A stretch of DNA of 64,000 nt from Vibrio sp. CB1-14 (GTDB taxonomy: Bacteria; Pseudomonadota; Gammaproteobacteria; Enterobacterales; Vibrionaceae), in contig NZ_CP115920.1 of the NCBI RefSeq assembly GCF_040412085.2, positions 3,162,001 to 3,226,000 of the forward strand. Direction: 5' to 3'. The translations under genes were made by a program, and so were the position numbers. Positions within the stretch are counted from its first letter, which is position 1; each line of letters opens with the position of its first letter. The notes below the pieces were generated by a model. It did no database searches, was not told where the DNA came from, and saw nothing but the letters and a program-made list of their open reading frames with translations. This document shows positions 19,292-30,252 of the stretch, in pieces.

Positions 19292-19454
19292 GCCTATAAA
19301 ATATTGTTAGAGTTTCACTATTCTGGGTCTGAATGATTGTCGAACAGCGCTGCTTTGATTAAGCTTACGTCATCTTGAGGATGCAATACTGGGTATTGTC
19401 CCATATCCCCCCATCAGATGACACTCTGTTGGTAAATAATGATGTCGAATTAAC

Positions 19455-22268
19455 ATGACCAGATACGGCCTTCGCGCTCGCGTAATCACATTAACCTTGG
19501 CACCGACCCTTATCATCGGTCTTCTTCTTAGTGCCTTTTTCTCATATAACCGTTATCACGACCTTGAGTCACAGGTACTTAATGCTGGTTCAAGTATTAT
19601 TGAACCGCTAGCGATTGCCAGTGAGCAGGGGCTTGTGAATCAAAACCGAGAGTCGGTCAGACGCCTGATTAGTTACGCGCACCGTAAAAACTCCAAGTTT
19701 GTCCGCAGTATCGCCGTCTTCGACGCTTCTCATGAGCTGTTTGTTACCTCCAACTTTCATCCAAATTTCGACACGCTGACGTTTCCCAAGGACAAACCCA
19801 TCCCGTTTCTTAGCTCCTCTGAGTTTGGCGACAACACCTTAATTCTCAGAGCTCCTGTGATTGCAGAGAGTCAGCTCGCGACCGATGCCCGAGAGCTAAC
19901 CCCCACAAGTCAAATGCTTGGCTACGTGGCGATTGAGCTTGACCTATCCTCGCTGCGATTGCAGCAGTATCAGGAGGTCTTCTCGGCCATCTTGGTTTTG
20001 GTGCTAGGGCTTATTCTGTCCGGCATCTTTGCCTATCGTTTGATGTATGACGTCACTCGCCCTATCTCACACATGAAAAACATGGTGGATCGCATCCGCC
20101 GAGGTCATCTGGATGTGCGTATTGAAGGCAAAATGCACGGTGAACTCGACTCGCTAAAAAATGGTATCAACGCCATGGCAGTATCACTGTCTGAATACCA
20201 CGTGGAGATGCAGCACAGTATCGACCAAGCCACCTCAGACCTTCGTGAGACGCTTGAGCAGCTTGAAATCCAGAACGTGGAACTCGACATCGCTAAAAAG
20301 CGCGCTCAAGAAGCTGCTCGGGTGAAATCTGAGTTCTTGGCCAACATGTCTCACGAGCTACGTACACCGCTCAACGGCGTGATTGGCTTTACCCGTCAGA
20401 TGCTAAAAACTCAACTCACCAACAGCCAGACTGATTACCTACAGACTATCGAAAAATCGGCCAACAACCTGCTCAACATCATCAACGATATTCTCGACTT
20501 CTCGAAGCTTGAAGCGGGTAAACTGGCGCTAGAAAACATCCCATTTGAGTTCCAAGACAGCTTAGATGAAGTGGTTGCTCTGCAAGCCACCAGCGCCCAC
20601 GAAAAAGGCCTTGAGCTGACGTTGAAAGTGGATCCGAAAATCCCAAGCGGCCTAGTCGGCGACCCGCTGCGTATTCAACAGATCTTAACTAACCTAGTTG
20701 GCAACTCGATTAAGTTTACCGAGCGCGGCAATATCGACATTTCGGTGGAGCTAAAAAGCAGTAAAGAGGATCGTGTCGAGCTGCAATTTATGGTTCGCGA
20801 TACCGGTATCGGCATCTCCGAACGCCAGCAAGCGCAGCTGTTCCAAGCGTTTAGTCAAGCCGATGCAAGTATCTCAAGACGTTATGGCGGCACCGGTCTT
20901 GGTCTGGTTATTACCCAGAAATTAGTTGGTCAAATGGGCGGTGATATTAGCCTCACCAGTCGCCTGCACCAAGGCTCTACATTCTGGTTTACCGTGAAAC
21001 TCAGCTCAACCGACATTCCAATGCTCGACCCTATCGACCCTGCAGTTATCCATAACAAGCGACTACTGCTGGTAGAGCCGAACATGCAAGCAGCGTCGGT
21101 GCTGCAACAAACGCTTACCAACGAAGGCGTGATGGTCACCTACCGCTCTACATTGCCAGAGCGTGTCGAGTCGTTCGATTACATTATTGTTTGCTTACCG
21201 ACCAATGAAGAAGTGCCGCTCGCAGTCATTGAAGAGTGGATCACACGCTGCAAACAATCGACGTCAAACATCATCATAGGTACGGCTAGCACCCAGTTGG
21301 CACTGTCAGATTACCTGATGCAAACGCACCAAGTGCAATGTTTGACTAAACCCCTGTCACGCAAAAAGCTGCTGCAATCGTTAGTCGATAAACAGCCTGC
21401 TCAGCTAGCGCCTGCAGTCGAGGTGATTTCAACAGAAAAACGCAGCCTCAACGTCATGGCTGTAGACGATAACCCAGCAAACCTTAAGCTTATCACTGCG
21501 CTGCTCTCTGAGCGCGTCGAAACCGTGGTGTCTTGCACGAGAGGTCAGGCTGCAGTGCAAAAAGCGCAAGAACAGCACTTTGATATCGTGTTCATGGATA
21601 TTCAGATGCCGCAAATGGATGGCGTGACGGCTTGTAAGCTCATTAAAGAGACTCAGCAAAACGCAGCCACACCTGTGGTTGCGGTAACGGCTCACGCAAT
21701 GAGTGGTGAACGTGACCGCCTACTTTCAGAAGGCATGGACGACTATCTCACCAAGCCGATTGATGAAACTATGCTACTTCAGGTACTCAACAAATGGGTG
21801 CCTGTGCGCCCAGCAGAGCCGGAAGCCTGCTTAGACTTTGTCGCCCCTACCGATGTTAGCGCTGCGGCTGAAGCCACACCTATCGTGGTGGAAAAGCCAA
21901 CATCACAAGTCATTGACTGGAATGCAGCGCTTAAACAAGCAGCCAATAAAGAAGACCTCGCCATCGATATGCTACAAATGTTGGTCGACTTTATCCCTGA
22001 GGTGGGTGAGCTTGCCGACAACATACTCGACAATGGCTTTGACGACGTGGATCAAGTGATCCACCTAATCCATAAGCTGCATGGCAGCTGCTCATACTGC
22101 GGTGTACCACGACTCAAATCCATCTGTGCGACGATAGAGAAAGCCCTGCGTGCGGGGGACAGTCTGGAAGACATTGAGCCTGAACTGTTTGAACTGCAAG
22201 ATGAGATGGAGAAGGTGTTGAAAAGTTCTGAGTTATATCTGAAGGGAAAAGAAGAGTCGGGATCTTAG
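19455..22268 (+). CDS. barA: Hybrid sensor histidine kinase BarA/VarS
   Basis: A 937-residue tripartite inner-membrane sensor kinase, the BarA (VarS in V. cholerae) partner of UvrY/VarA in the pathway that drives Csr small RNAs. Two membrane segments (about residues 9-30 and 173-195) flank a periplasmic domain. A HAMP domain and coiled coil follow. The HisKA domain carries His300 in SHELRTPLNG, and the ATPase domain has GDPLRIQQILTNLVGNSIKF and GGTGLGLVI. The receiver domain has phospho-acceptor Asp715 in FMDIQMPQMDG. A C-terminal HPt domain has His873 in HKLHGSCSYCG. All phosphorelay residues are intact. It is divergent from rlmD. Confidence 0.96.
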   Translation: MTRYGLRARVITLTLAPTLIIGLLLSAFFSYNRYHDLESQVLNAGSSIIEPLAIASEQGLVNQNRESVRRLISYAHRKNSKFVRSIAVFDASHELFVTSNFHPNFDTLTFPKDKPIPFLSSSEFGDNTLILRAPVIAESQLATDARELTPTSQMLGYVAIELDLSSLRLQQYQEVFSAILVLVLGLILSGIFAYRLMYDVTRPISHMKNMVDRIRRGHLDVRIEGKMHGELDSLKNGINAMAVSLSEYHVEMQHSIDQATSDLRETLEQLEIQNVELDIAKKRAQEAARVKSEFLANMSHELRTPLNGVIGFTRQMLKTQLTNSQTDYLQTIEKSANNLLNIINDILDFSKLEAGKLALENIPFEFQDSLDEVVALQATSAHEKGLELTLKVDPKIPSGLVGDPLRIQQILTNLVGNSIKFTERGNIDISVELKSSKEDRVELQFMVRDTGIGISERQQAQLFQAFSQADASISRRYGGTGLGLVITQKLVGQMGGDISLTSRLHQGSTFWFTVKLSSTDIPMLDPIDPAVIHNKRLLLVEPNMQAASVLQQTLTNEGVMVTYRSTLPERVESFDYIIVCLPTNEEVPLAVIEEWITRCKQSTSNIIIGTASTQLALSDYLMQTHQVQCLTKPLSRKKLLQSLVDKQPAQLAPAVEVISTEKRSLNVMAVDDNPANLKLITALLSERVETVVSCTRGQAAVQKAQEQHFDIVFMDIQMPQMDGVTACKLIKETQQNAATPVVAVTAHAMSGERDRLLSEGMDDYLTKPIDETMLLQVLNKWVPVRPAEPEACLDFVAPTDVSAAAEATPIVVEKPTSQVIDWNAALKQAANKEDLAIDMLQMLVDFIPEVGELADNILDNGFDDVDQVIHLIHKLHGSCSYCGVPRLKSICATIEKALRAGDSLEDIEPELFELQDEMEKVLKSSELYLKGKEESGS

Positions 22269-22288
22269 ATTCCAACGCCTAGATCGTT

Positions 22289-22669
22289 CTAGCTTTCTAA
22301 TATAACCGTTGCAACAGCGTAGTGTCGCTCATCAGAAATAGAGAGGTGGTTAGAGACCACCCCCATAGAAGCCGCAATCTGTGCGGCTTTTTTATTGAGC
22401 GTTAGGATGGGCTTGCCGTGCTCATCGTTGGACACTTCAAAGTCGTGAAATGTCACCCCATGGGCAATACCGGTACCGAGCGCCTTAGAGGCGGCTTCTT
22501 TGACAGCAAAGCGCTTCGCTAGAAAGCGCCCTTGTTGCTTTAGATTTTGGAACTGAATCAGTTCATTGTCAGTCAAGATACGCTTAGCAAACGCCTCACC
22601 CGTTCGTGATAACGCCTTTTCTACACGCTCGATTTCCGCAATGTCTGTTCCAAGCCCTAAGATTGCCAC
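22289..22669 (-). CDS. acpS: Holo-[acyl-carrier-protein] synthase
   Basis: A 126-residue phosphopantetheinyl transferase that moves 4'-phosphopantetheine from CoA to apo-ACP for fatty acid synthesis. The two magnesium-binding signatures are clear: [12 protein letters not shown] at residues 4-15 and [16 protein letters not shown] around residues 52-67. It starts with GTG at 22669. It is the last gene of the lepA-lepB-rnc-era-recO-pdxJ-acpS series, 37 bases after pdxJ. Its end faces the end of barA with a gap of 20 bases and no strong shared terminator was seen. Confidence 0.96.
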   Translation of the reverse strand: MAILGLGTDIAEIERVEKALSRTGEAFAKRILTDNELIQFQNLKQQGRFLAKRFAVKEAASKALGTGIAHGVTFHDFEVSNDEHGKPILTLNKKAAQIAASMGVVSNHLSISDERHYAVATVILES

Positions 22670-22706
22670 TCAATATAGCCTCTACTCGTTATTTACCGCG
22701 CGCGGA

Positions 22707-23441
22707 TTAACCGTGGCGCGCCGCTTCCATGACCGCTTTCATGTCGGCAACGGCTTTATGAAGACCATCAAACACAGCGCGGCCAATAATTGAGTGACCA
22801 ATGTTCAACTCGTAGATCTCTGGCAATGCCGCGATAGGACCAACGTTGTGGTAAGTCAGGCCGTGACCCGCGTTAACCGTGATACCGATGTCAGCCGCGT
22901 AGCTTGCACCAGCCGCGATCTTCTTCAGTTCGTCTTGTTGATCCTCTTCGGTTTCTGCATCCGCGTAGTGACCGGTGTGAAGTTCGATAAATGGCGCACC
23001 TGCTGCTTTCGACGCATCGATCTGCTCGCGGTCAGCATCGATAAACAGAGACACTTTAATGCCAGCTGCCGTAAGCTTCTCTGTCGCTGCTTTGATTTTC
23101 TCAAACTGACCTTTAACGTCTAGACCACCTTCAGTAGTAAGTTCTTCACGCTTCTCTGGTACCAGACACACGAATTCAGGCTTAGTTTTTAACGCGATGT
23201 CGATCATCTCATCGGTCACTGCCATTTCTAGGTTCATGCGAGTCTGAAGCGTTTCACGCAAGATACGCACGTCGCGGTCTAGAATGTGGCGGCGGTCTTC
23301 ACGAAGGTGAATCGTGATGCCGTCGGCACCGGCACGCTCAGCAATTTCTGCTGCGTGTACTGGGTCTGGATACTTAGTACCGCGAGCATTACGTAGGGTC
23401 GCGATATGGTCAATATTGATACCTAAAAGGATAGAACTCAT
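22707..23441 (-). CDS. pdxJ: Pyridoxine 5'-phosphate synthase
   Basis: A 244-residue TIM-barrel enzyme that condenses 1-deoxyxylulose 5-phosphate with 3-amino-2-oxopropyl phosphate to make pyridoxine 5'-phosphate (the DXP-dependent vitamin B6 route). The family start [18 protein letters not shown] is intact, as are HLREDRRHI near residue 46 and the phosphate-binding C-terminal [10 protein letters not shown]. It lies 17 bases after recO and before acpS, the conserved order. The erythrose-4-phosphate dehydrogenase gene epd, which feeds the other half of this pathway, is also in the window. Confidence 0.97.
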   Translation of the reverse strand: MSSILLGINIDHIATLRNARGTKYPDPVHAAEIAERAGADGITIHLREDRRHILDRDVRILRETLQTRMNLEMAVTDEMIDIALKTKPEFVCLVPEKREELTTEGGLDVKGQFEKIKAATEKLTAAGIKVSLFIDADREQIDASKAAGAPFIELHTGHYADAETEEDQQDELKKIAAGASYAADIGITVNAGHGLTYHNVGPIAALPEIYELNIGHSIIGRAVFDGLHKAVADMKAVMEAARHG

Positions 23442-23458
23442 CGATGATTACTCCATGA

Positions 23459-24157
23459 TCAGGACTGCTTCACTCGAAACAGCTCCCTGCTTTTTAATGG
23501 TTTTCCGCCAAGATACGGCTTTAATGCTATGCGTGTAAAGCGTTTTGCCGCTTGTAACTGTGTTTTACTCAGGAAACGTCGCTCACTGATGGCAATGAGC
23601 TCTTCACCTAAAAAGGTCAGGTTGTCTCTCCGCACACTGGCAATGAATCCCTTCTGCTCCCGATAACGATAAGTCATTGTCGGATCTATAGGTTCGCCGG
23701 TACCAGCACAATGCAAGAAGTCTACACCGTATCCCATTGCAGAAAGGAGAGCGAGTTCAAAACGCCGCAAGGCAGGTTCAGGATTGGTATTATGGGCGAG
23801 CTCTGTTAAAGCTTGAAGATAGTCGTGAAATAATTCAGGAAACGGGATCTCACTTGCCAACACGCGAGCAATCAGCTCATTCACGTACATGGCAGAATAG
23901 AGGTTCACACCGGTTAACGGCAGACCAAGACTGATGGCTTCCGCTTGCCTCAATGTCTTCATTGAGCCATTGCCGGACCACTTTAACAGTAATGGGGTAA
24001 AAGGCTGTAGAGCGCCTTTGAGGTTCGAGCGCTTACTTCGAGCGCCTTTGGAAAGCAGCGTGACGCGACCAAATTCCTCACTAAATACATCGAGTATTAA
24101 GCTCGATTCACTGTAAGGTCTTCGATGCAAAACAAAGCAGCGTTGCAATCCATCCAT
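23459..24157 (-). CDS. recO: DNA repair protein RecO
   Basis: A 232-residue recombination mediator. The N-terminal OB fold begins [21 protein letters not shown] and contains [15 protein letters not shown], typical of RecO; the C-terminal part is helical. The zinc cysteines present in some bacterial RecO proteins are not visible, as in E. coli. RecO works with RecR to load RecA on SSB-coated single-stranded DNA. It is downstream of era and 17 bases upstream of pdxJ. A hairpin with a weak T-tract lies between era and recO. Confidence 0.93.
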   Translation of the reverse strand: MDGLQRCFVLHRRPYSESSLILDVFSEEFGRVTLLSKGARSKRSNLKGALQPFTPLLLKWSGNGSMKTLRQAEAISLGLPLTGVNLYSAMYVNELIARVLASEIPFPELFHDYLQALTELAHNTNPEPALRRFELALLSAMGYGVDFLHCAGTGEPIDPTMTYRYREQKGFIASVRRDNLTFLGEELIAISERRFLSKTQLQAAKRFTRIALKPYLGGKPLKSRELFRVKQS

Positions 24158-24179
24158 AGGTCATATTCTGTCTAAAAGG

Positions 24180-24207
24180 GATCAGAGCGGCTGGTGCCAC
24201 TCTGATC
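24180..24207 (-). terminator. Hairpin between era and recO
   Basis: GATCAGAG and CTCTGATC form eight-pair arms with an extended inner stem (GGC:GCC). On the minus strand only CCTTTTAG follows, so termination would be partial at best. It may instead set mRNA stability within the operon. Confidence 0.45.
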
Positions 24208-24214
24208 TACGGTA

Positions 24215-25219
24215 TTATTTATTTTCGATATCGTCGATGTAGCCAAGAGAGCGCAGCGCACGCTCATCATCAGCCCAACCTGATTTCACTTTTACCCAGG
24301 TCTCTAGATACACTTTACGATCGAACAGCTCTTCCATATCAAGACGAGCTTCACGGCCGATAGTTTTGATTTTCTCGCCACCCTTACCGATCACCATCTT
24401 CTTCTGGCCACTACGCTCAACAAGAATCAGCGCATTGATGTGGAAACCATCCGTATCAGGGTTGTAATCAAAGCGTTCAACCTCAACCGTCACCGAGTAA
24501 GGGAGCTCGTCACCCGTGAATCGCATCAGCTTTTCACGCAGAATTTCAGACGCCATGAAACGTTGAGAACGGTCAGTCACGTACTCTTCAGGGAAGTGGT
24601 GAACCGCTTCAGGAAGGTGGTTGCGAACGTGTTGACGAATCACGTCGATGTTTTTGCCGTGCTTAGCCGAAATCGGCACTACATCAACAAATTCCATTTT
24701 CTTGGTCATCTCTTGCATGTGCAGCATTACGTCGTTGCGATCTTTGACGTTGTCTACTTTGTTGATACATAAGATAACCGGGAAATTTGATTTACGTAGC
24801 TTGTTCAGCACCATCTCATCATCGTCAGTCCACTGCGTGCCATCAACAAGGAATAGCACTAAGTTCACATCACTTAAAGAGCTGTTTGCCGCACGGTTCA
24901 TTAGACGGTTGATCGCGCGCTTCTCTTCAATGTGCAGACCCGGAGTGTCCACATAAATCGCTTGGTAGTCACCTTCGGTGTCCACACCCATGATGCGGTG
25001 ACGCGTTGTCTGCGGTTTACGTGAGGTGATCGAGATTTTCTGTCCTAAGATGCGGTTTAGCAGCGTCGACTTACCCACGTTAGGGCGACCCACAATAGCG
25101 ATAAAACCACAGTGTTGATCACCTGTGCTTTCTTGAGTTTCAGAGCTCGTTGACTCACTTGACGAAGCGAAGTACGCATCGAGATCGAATTCTTGATCAG
25201 AGTTTGGTTTATCAGACAT
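24215..25219 (-). CDS. era: GTPase Era
   Basis: A 334-residue GTPase needed for 16S rRNA maturation and 30S assembly. The G1 motif [12 protein letters not shown], the G3 DTPGLH and the G4 NKVD are intact, and the C-terminal KH domain contains [13 protein letters not shown]. About 35 residues rich in Ser, Thr, Gln and Glu precede the G domain, making it longer than E. coli Era (301 residues). This tail may be poorly structured. The gene overlaps the rnc stop by 8 bases, so the two are translationally coupled, matching their shared role in rRNA processing. Confidence 0.97.
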   Translation of the reverse strand: MSDKPNSDQEFDLDAYFASSSESTSSETQESTGDQHCGFIAIVGRPNVGKSTLLNRILGQKISITSRKPQTTRHRIMGVDTEGDYQAIYVDTPGLHIEEKRAINRLMNRAANSSLSDVNLVLFLVDGTQWTDDDEMVLNKLRKSNFPVILCINKVDNVKDRNDVMLHMQEMTKKMEFVDVVPISAKHGKNIDVIRQHVRNHLPEAVHHFPEEYVTDRSQRFMASEILREKLMRFTGDELPYSVTVEVERFDYNPDTDGFHINALILVERSGQKKMVIGKGGEKIKTIGREARLDMEELFDRKVYLETWVKVKSGWADDERALRSLGYIDDIENK

Positions 25220-25889
25220 TGGTCAGTTTCTCTAGAGCCAGTTCCGCAGCCGCTTGTTCTGCCTTGCGGCGGCTGGTGCCTTTGCCGATAACAGGCTTAT
25301 CCACACCTGCTATTTCACAGGAAACGGTAAACTCTTGGTTATGCGCTTCCCCTTTAATATTAGTCACTGTATAGACAGGGAGTGGTTTTCTTCGACCTTG
25401 TAGAAACTCTTGTAGGCGAGTTTTCGGATCTTTTTGCGACACACCGGGCTGGATCGCTTCAAGGCGCGACTGATACCAGCTCAATACAATACCGCGAACC
25501 ATCTCGACATCGCTATCAAGATAAATTGCACCAATGATCGCTTCAACAGCATCAGCCAAGATGGAGTCACGACGGAATCCGCCACTTTTCAGCTCGCCTG
25601 GACCTAATTTTAAGTAATCTCCCAAGACGAATTCACGCCCTAGCTCAGCCAGAGTGTTACCTCTAACCAAGGTGGCACGCATTCGACTCATGTCCCCTTC
25701 GTTTACCTTAGGAAAACGATGGTAAAGATCGTCAGCAATGACAAAACTTAAAATTGAATCGCCCAGAAATTCTAGTCGTTCGTTATGGTTGCCGTGGGCG
25801 CTGCGGTGAGTCAGCGCCAGCATCAACAGCTCGCTATCATTGAACTGATAGCCGAGCTTTTTTTCTAAAAGTTTAATAGGAGAATTCAT
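25212..25889 (-). CDS. rnc: Ribonuclease III
   Basis: A 225-residue double-stranded-RNA endonuclease that processes rRNA precursors and many mRNAs. The catalytic signature [17 protein letters not shown] is complete near residue 38, the second acidic cluster is at [15 protein letters not shown], and a double-stranded RNA-binding domain fills residues about 155-225 ([12 protein letters not shown]... [18 protein letters not shown]). It overlaps era and follows lepB by about 10 bases, the conserved lepB-rnc-era order. Autoregulation through its own leader is known in E. coli but cannot be judged here. Confidence 0.97.
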   Translation of the reverse strand: MNSPIKLLEKKLGYQFNDSELLMLALTHRSAHGNHNERLEFLGDSILSFVIADDLYHRFPKVNEGDMSRMRATLVRGNTLAELGREFVLGDYLKLGPGELKSGGFRRDSILADAVEAIIGAIYLDSDVEMVRGIVLSWYQSRLEAIQPGVSQKDPKTRLQEFLQGRRKPLPVYTVTNIKGEAHNQEFTVSCEIAGVDKPVIGKGTSRRKAEQAAAELALEKLTNV

Positions 25890-25899
25890 GCTCTCTCGT

Positions 25900-26796
25900 T
25901 CAGTCTATTCCACCGATGCGATTAAATCTGACACCAGTTGGGATCCATGTAGGCAGAATGCTATCTGCACCACGTTCAAATTCGAAGCTAACCCAAATGC
26001 CCACGGCTTTGCCTACTAGGTTGCCTTCTGGCACAAAGCCCCAGTAACGACTGTCGGCACTATTGTCACGGTTATCACCCATCACAAAGTACTGACCTTC
26101 TGGCACAACCCATTCGTTCACGCCGTTGCGAGGCTGATATTGATCAACACGGTCGCGACGCAGTGGATTCACCAGTACTTGGTGACCGACTTCACCCAGC
26201 TTTTCATCCATTTGGATAAGCGGGATACCATTTTGGATAAACGGACTGTCTTGGACATTAGACAGCTTAACCGGCTTACAGCTTGACTCACCAGGACGCT
26301 GAATACAGATATCCTTACGAGCGCTGTAACGAACCGTATCACCCGGCAGGCCAACCACACGCTTAATGTAGTCAATGTTTGGCTGCGGTGGGTACTTAAA
26401 TACGACAACATCGCCTCGCTCAGGTTTGCCAGTTTCAACCAACTGAGTTCGCCATACTGGATCTTTTAGTCCATAGGCATACTTCTCAACTAGGATGAAA
26501 TCACCAACCAGTAGTGTTGGCATCATTGAGCCTGATGGGATTTGGAACGGTTCGTAGATGAACGAACGCAGCACCAAAACAAAGGCAATTACAGGGAAAA
26601 TTGAAACACTATTCTCAACAAACCAAGATGGAGCGACCGCTTTGTTTGCTGTCTCTTCATCAATTTGATTTGCTTGCGCTTGGATACCCGCCAGCTTCTG
26701 CTGACGCTGCTTTCTCAATACGAGCTTATCCAAAACCCAAACAACACCAGTCACTAACGTCACGATGACGAGGATCAATGAGAAGGTATTAGCCAT
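25900..26796 (-). CDS. lepB: Signal peptidase I
   Basis: A 298-residue inner-membrane protease that removes signal peptides from secreted proteins. Two membrane segments (about residues 4-22 and 62-78) precede the periplasmic catalytic domain. The nucleophile serine lies in [18 protein letters not shown] near residue 92, the general-base lysine in [11 protein letters not shown], and the box [14 protein letters not shown] is intact. It is downstream of lepA and just before rnc. A 9-bp hairpin lies in the lepA-lepB gap (about 26834-26864). Confidence 0.96.
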   Translation of the reverse strand: MANTFSLILVIVTLVTGVVWVLDKLVLRKQRQQKLAGIQAQANQIDEETANKAVAPSWFVENSVSIFPVIAFVLVLRSFIYEPFQIPSGSMMPTLLVGDFILVEKYAYGLKDPVWRTQLVETGKPERGDVVVFKYPPQPNIDYIKRVVGLPGDTVRYSARKDICIQRPGESSCKPVKLSNVQDSPFIQNGIPLIQMDEKLGEVGHQVLVNPLRRDRVDQYQPRNGVNEWVVPEGQYFVMGDNRDNSADSRYWGFVPEGNLVGKAVGIWVSFEFERGADSILPTWIPTGVRFNRIGGID

Positions 26797-26898
26797 TCAA
26801 TTCCCTTAATTTTCGTATCTTTAAAAATAACGAAAGTGAAAGCACTCACTGAGCACTTTCACTTCTGCTGTATTATGTCGCCACGTCAGGCAAAAGGA

Positions 26899-28692
26899 TT
26901 AGTCTTTGCCTACGTGTAGAATCGCAAGGAACGCTTCTTGAGGCAGCTCGACGTTACCGATCTGCTTCATACGCTTCTTACCTTCTTTCTGTTTCTTCAA
27001 CAGTTTCTTCTTACGGCTCACGTCACCACCGTAACATTTCGCGATTACGTTTTTACGTAACTGTTTCACAGTAGAACGCGCAATGATGTGGTTACCGATC
27101 GCAGCCTGAATCGCAATATCGAACATCTGACGAGGGATGAACTCTTTCATCTTCTCAACCAATTGGCGACCACGAGTCTGAGATTGATCTTTGTGAGTAA
27201 TGATTGCTAGTGCGTCTACCGTATCGCCGTTCAGCAGTACGTCCACACGCACCATGTTCGACGCTTCAAAACGCTGGAAGTTGTAGTCCAGTGATGCATA
27301 ACCACGAGACGTCGACTTCAGACGATCAAAGAAGTCGAGTACGACTTCTGCCATCGGGATATCGTAAGTCACAGCAACTTGATTACCGTGATAAACCATA
27401 TCTACCTGAGAGCCACGTTTCTCAACACAAAGCGTAATGACGTTACCTAGGTAATCTGATGGTACCAGGATATTACAACGCGCAATTGGCTCACGGATTT
27501 CTTCGATATCGTTGATTGCCGGCAGTTTCGCTGGACTATCAACATAGTGAAGTGAACCGTCAGTTTTCTCTACTTCGTAAACTACCGTCGGCGCTGTCGT
27601 AATCAGGTCTAGGTCGTATTCACGCTCTAAACGCTCTTGGATGATCTCCATGTGAAGCATACCCAAGAAGCCACAACGGAAACCGAAACCAAGTGCAGCT
27701 GAACTTTCTGGCTCATAGAACAGTGACGCATCGTTTAGGCTAAGTTTGCCTAGTGCATCGCGGAAGTTTTCGTAATCATCAGACGATACAGGGAATAGAC
27801 CCGCGTATACCTGAGGTTTTACTTTTTGGAAGCCTGGTAGTGCAACTTCACAGCCATTCTTAGCCGTAGTCAGTGTATCACCTACTGGCGCGCCAAGGAT
27901 GTCTTTGATACCACATACAACCCAGCCAACTTCACCAGTGTTAAGCTCTGTCGTGTCAATCTGCTTTGGTGTGAAAATACCTAAACGATCTACACCCCAA
28001 ACTTGCCCAGTGCTCATCACTTTGATCTTGTCATTCTTCTTCAGTTTGCCGTTTTTAATACGAACCAAAGAAACAACACCTAAGTAGTTATCGAACCAAG
28101 AGTCAATGATAAGCGCTTGCAGTGGATCTTCTGGGTTGCCTTCTGGCGCTGGGATCGCTTTTACGATCTCTTCAAGAACGTCGTCAACACCCAGACCGGT
28201 CTTCGCAGAACAGCGAACCGCTTCCATCGCGTCGATACCGACGATCTCTTCGATCTCTTCAGCAACGCGCTCTGGCTCTGCCGCTGGAAGATCGATCTTG
28301 TTGAGAATTGGAACTACTTCAAGTTCCATTTCAATCGCCGTGTAGCAGTTAGCCAGTGTCTGAGCTTCAACGCCCTGACCCGCATCAACAACCAGTAGTG
28401 CGCCTTCACAGGCAGCCAATGAACGTGATACTTCGTACGAGAAGTCAACGTGTCCTGGAGTGTCGATAAAGTTTAGCTGATAGGTTTCCCCATCTTTCGC
28501 CGTGTAATCCAGAGTAACACTCTGAGCTTTAATCGTGATACCGCGCTCGCGCTCTAGATCCATAGAATCAAGAACCTGTGCCGCCATTTCACGGTCGCTT
28601 AAGCCGCCGCAAACTTGGATCAAACGGTCAGACAGCGTCGACTTACCGTGGTCAATGTGGGCGATAATAGAAAAGTTACGAATGTGCTTCAT
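26899..28692 (-). CDS. lepA: Elongation factor 4 (LepA)
   Basis: A 597-residue translational GTPase that acts on stalled or initiating ribosomes. The G motifs are clear: [14 protein letters not shown] (G1), DTPGHVDF (G3) and NKIDLP (G4). The protein ends with the LepA-specific C-terminal domain containing [30 protein letters not shown], here cited as positions about 545-575. Length is the family norm. It follows rseC after 112 bases on the same strand and is followed by lepB, as in E. coli. Confidence 0.97.
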   Translation of the reverse strand: MKHIRNFSIIAHIDHGKSTLSDRLIQVCGGLSDREMAAQVLDSMDLERERGITIKAQSVTLDYTAKDGETYQLNFIDTPGHVDFSYEVSRSLAACEGALLVVDAGQGVEAQTLANCYTAIEMELEVVPILNKIDLPAAEPERVAEEIEEIVGIDAMEAVRCSAKTGLGVDDVLEEIVKAIPAPEGNPEDPLQALIIDSWFDNYLGVVSLVRIKNGKLKKNDKIKVMSTGQVWGVDRLGIFTPKQIDTTELNTGEVGWVVCGIKDILGAPVGDTLTTAKNGCEVALPGFQKVKPQVYAGLFPVSSDDYENFRDALGKLSLNDASLFYEPESSAALGFGFRCGFLGMLHMEIIQERLEREYDLDLITTAPTVVYEVEKTDGSLHYVDSPAKLPAINDIEEIREPIARCNILVPSDYLGNVITLCVEKRGSQVDMVYHGNQVAVTYDIPMAEVVLDFFDRLKSTSRGYASLDYNFQRFEASNMVRVDVLLNGDTVDALAIITHKDQSQTRGRQLVEKMKEFIPRQMFDIAIQAAIGNHIIARSTVKQLRKNVIAKCYGGDVSRKKKLLKKQKEGKKRMKQIGNVELPQEAFLAILHVGKD

Positions 28693-28804
28693 AGATTTGG
28701 TGTAGCTAAACTCTTAAACAATTAGGGAATGAAATAGCGGAAAAAACACGCATTTCAATTAAGTTGGCAGATTCTACCCAATTTCGTTGCGGTTCGCACC
28801 TTAT

Positions 28805-29275
28805 TTAGGCAATGGACTGCCCGAGCACCCGCACCAATTCAACCTGTTGGTGCGATGCTGCTTCCATTGGTGACACCCATTTTTTCGCGAGTCGGAAACC
28901 AAGGTAAGCAGAAACTGCTGAAAAACCAATCACCACCAGCTCACTACCGCCAAGCAGTGGCGCCAGCCACAACTGGCCAGCCATCGCGCCTAAAAATAGA
29001 AAAAGCAGGGGCAATAAATAGATCAATGCCGCCGATTGCAGCAGACTTTTCTCTGGAAACGCAATTTCAACAACATCGCCAGGGTTGACGGTTTTGGAGG
29101 TCAGTAGATGCCAGCTCAGTTGCTTGTTTCCGACCGCTTTAGTGACTATACCGGTTCCACAACTGTTTTTTGATTGGCAAGAGCTGCAACTGGTTTGTTG
29201 GTCGCAGCTCAATTTAACTTGGTAACGATGACCACGGCTTTTAACCGAGGTCACCGTTGCAAGAGCGGTCATCAT
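28805..29275 (-). CDS. rseC: SoxR-reducing/RpoE regulatory protein RseC
   Basis: A 156-residue inner-membrane protein. The cytoplasmic N-terminus has the RseC cysteine cluster (CDQQTSCSSCQSKNSCG), and two membrane segments lie around residues 80-100 and 105-125. In E. coli RseC is part of the rpoE operon and also of the Rsx/Rse system that keeps SoxR reduced. The start is the ATG at 29275, which overlaps the rseB stop (ATGATGA), so the genes are translationally coupled. lepA follows. Confidence 0.92.
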   Translation of the reverse strand: MMTALATVTSVKSRGHRYQVKLSCDQQTSCSSCQSKNSCGTGIVTKAVGNKQLSWHLLTSKTVNPGDVVEIAFPEKSLLQSAALIYLLPLLFLFLGAMAGQLWLAPLLGGSELVVIGFSAVSAYLGFRLAKKWVSPMEAASHQQVELVRVLGQSIA

Positions 29276-30252
29276 GGGGTTACGCCTTCATCTGCTTGCT
29301 GTACTTTGTTCAGTTTAACAGATTGTGCGATACGCTGCGCGGTGGCAGGAGGAATGTCGCCAACCACAGAGACCTGCATGTCTCCAGTGACAATGCTGTG
29401 CACTGTGCGGCGTCCTTGGCGAATTAACTGGCCTTTCATCGAGTTACTGTCTCGATCTGAGACATACACAGAGAAGCTAAATAAGCCATCGGTGTACATT
29501 TGACTCTCCACCACATCTTCAGTGGCGATCATGCGATAACGATTAAGATCTTTCGGAGTAAAGCCACTTGGTACCCAACCAACTTGCCAGAAGGTTTGTT
29601 CGATATTGCCTTTTGGCAGCGACAATACCGCAGGCAGTTGTACTTCATCGAGTGAGCTAAGCATGGTCGCGATGTGGTCGTTGATGGAGTATGAAATCAC
29701 ACGATACTGTTCGAGGATCTCACCATCTCGGTCGAGAAGATCAGCGCGCAATGGAAGCTTGCTTTTTTCATCCACCCACAACACATAGGAGTAGCGAAGA
29801 CCGTCTTTTGGTACCACACGAAATACTTGTGCCGCCGCTCCAGCTTCTCTGGCACGGCCAACGCGAACATAGTCGTAATACTGGCTCAGTTTTTTGATAT
29901 CACTGTTAAGCAGTGGCATCAAAGGTGCCACCATCTTGCCCGACTCTATTGTGAACGGATCGGCGCCAGGTTCGATGTAGCTGACTTCGTTGCCACGGCG
30001 GATAACCTCGCGAACCGGGCCACTCAAGTAAACCAAATGCGCCAATTGCTGCTCTTCATGCCTCGCATGTCGATACAACAAAGGCTCAATACTGTTCTTT
30101 TTGATCAGGATATAGGACAGTTCGTAGTTCAATTGCTGACTGGCGTCATTCATTTGATGCAATAAAGCCTCTACAGAAGATTGCTCTTCTGCAAAGGCCG
30201 AGTTAGCAAACAAACTGAACAGCAATAACGAACTGGTCAGAAGTTTTTTCAT
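29272..30252 (-). CDS. rseB: Sigma-E regulatory protein RseB
   Basis: A 326-residue periplasmic protein with a 22-residue signal peptide (MKKLLTSSLLLFSLFANSAFA) and the MucB/RseB lipoprotein-like fold. RseB binds the periplasmic end of RseA and protects it from DegS, and is released when it senses lipopolysaccharide intermediates. Its start overlaps the rseA stop by four bases and its stop overlaps rseC, giving a tightly coupled rseABC set. Length matches the family (E. coli 318). Confidence 0.94.
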   Translation of the reverse strand: MKKLLTSSLLLFSLFANSAFAEEQSSVEALLHQMNDASQQLNYELSYILIKKNSIEPLLYRHARHEEQQLAHLVYLSGPVREVIRRGNEVSYIEPGADPFTIESGKMVAPLMPLLNSDIKKLSQYYDYVRVGRAREAGAAAQVFRVVPKDGLRYSYVLWVDEKSKLPLRADLLDRDGEILEQYRVISYSINDHIATMLSSLDEVQLPAVLSLPKGNIEQTFWQVGWVPSGFTPKDLNRYRMIATEDVVESQMYTDGLFSFSVYVSDRDSNSMKGQLIRQGRRTVHSIVTGDMQVSVVGDIPPATAQRIAQSVKLNKVQQADEGVTP

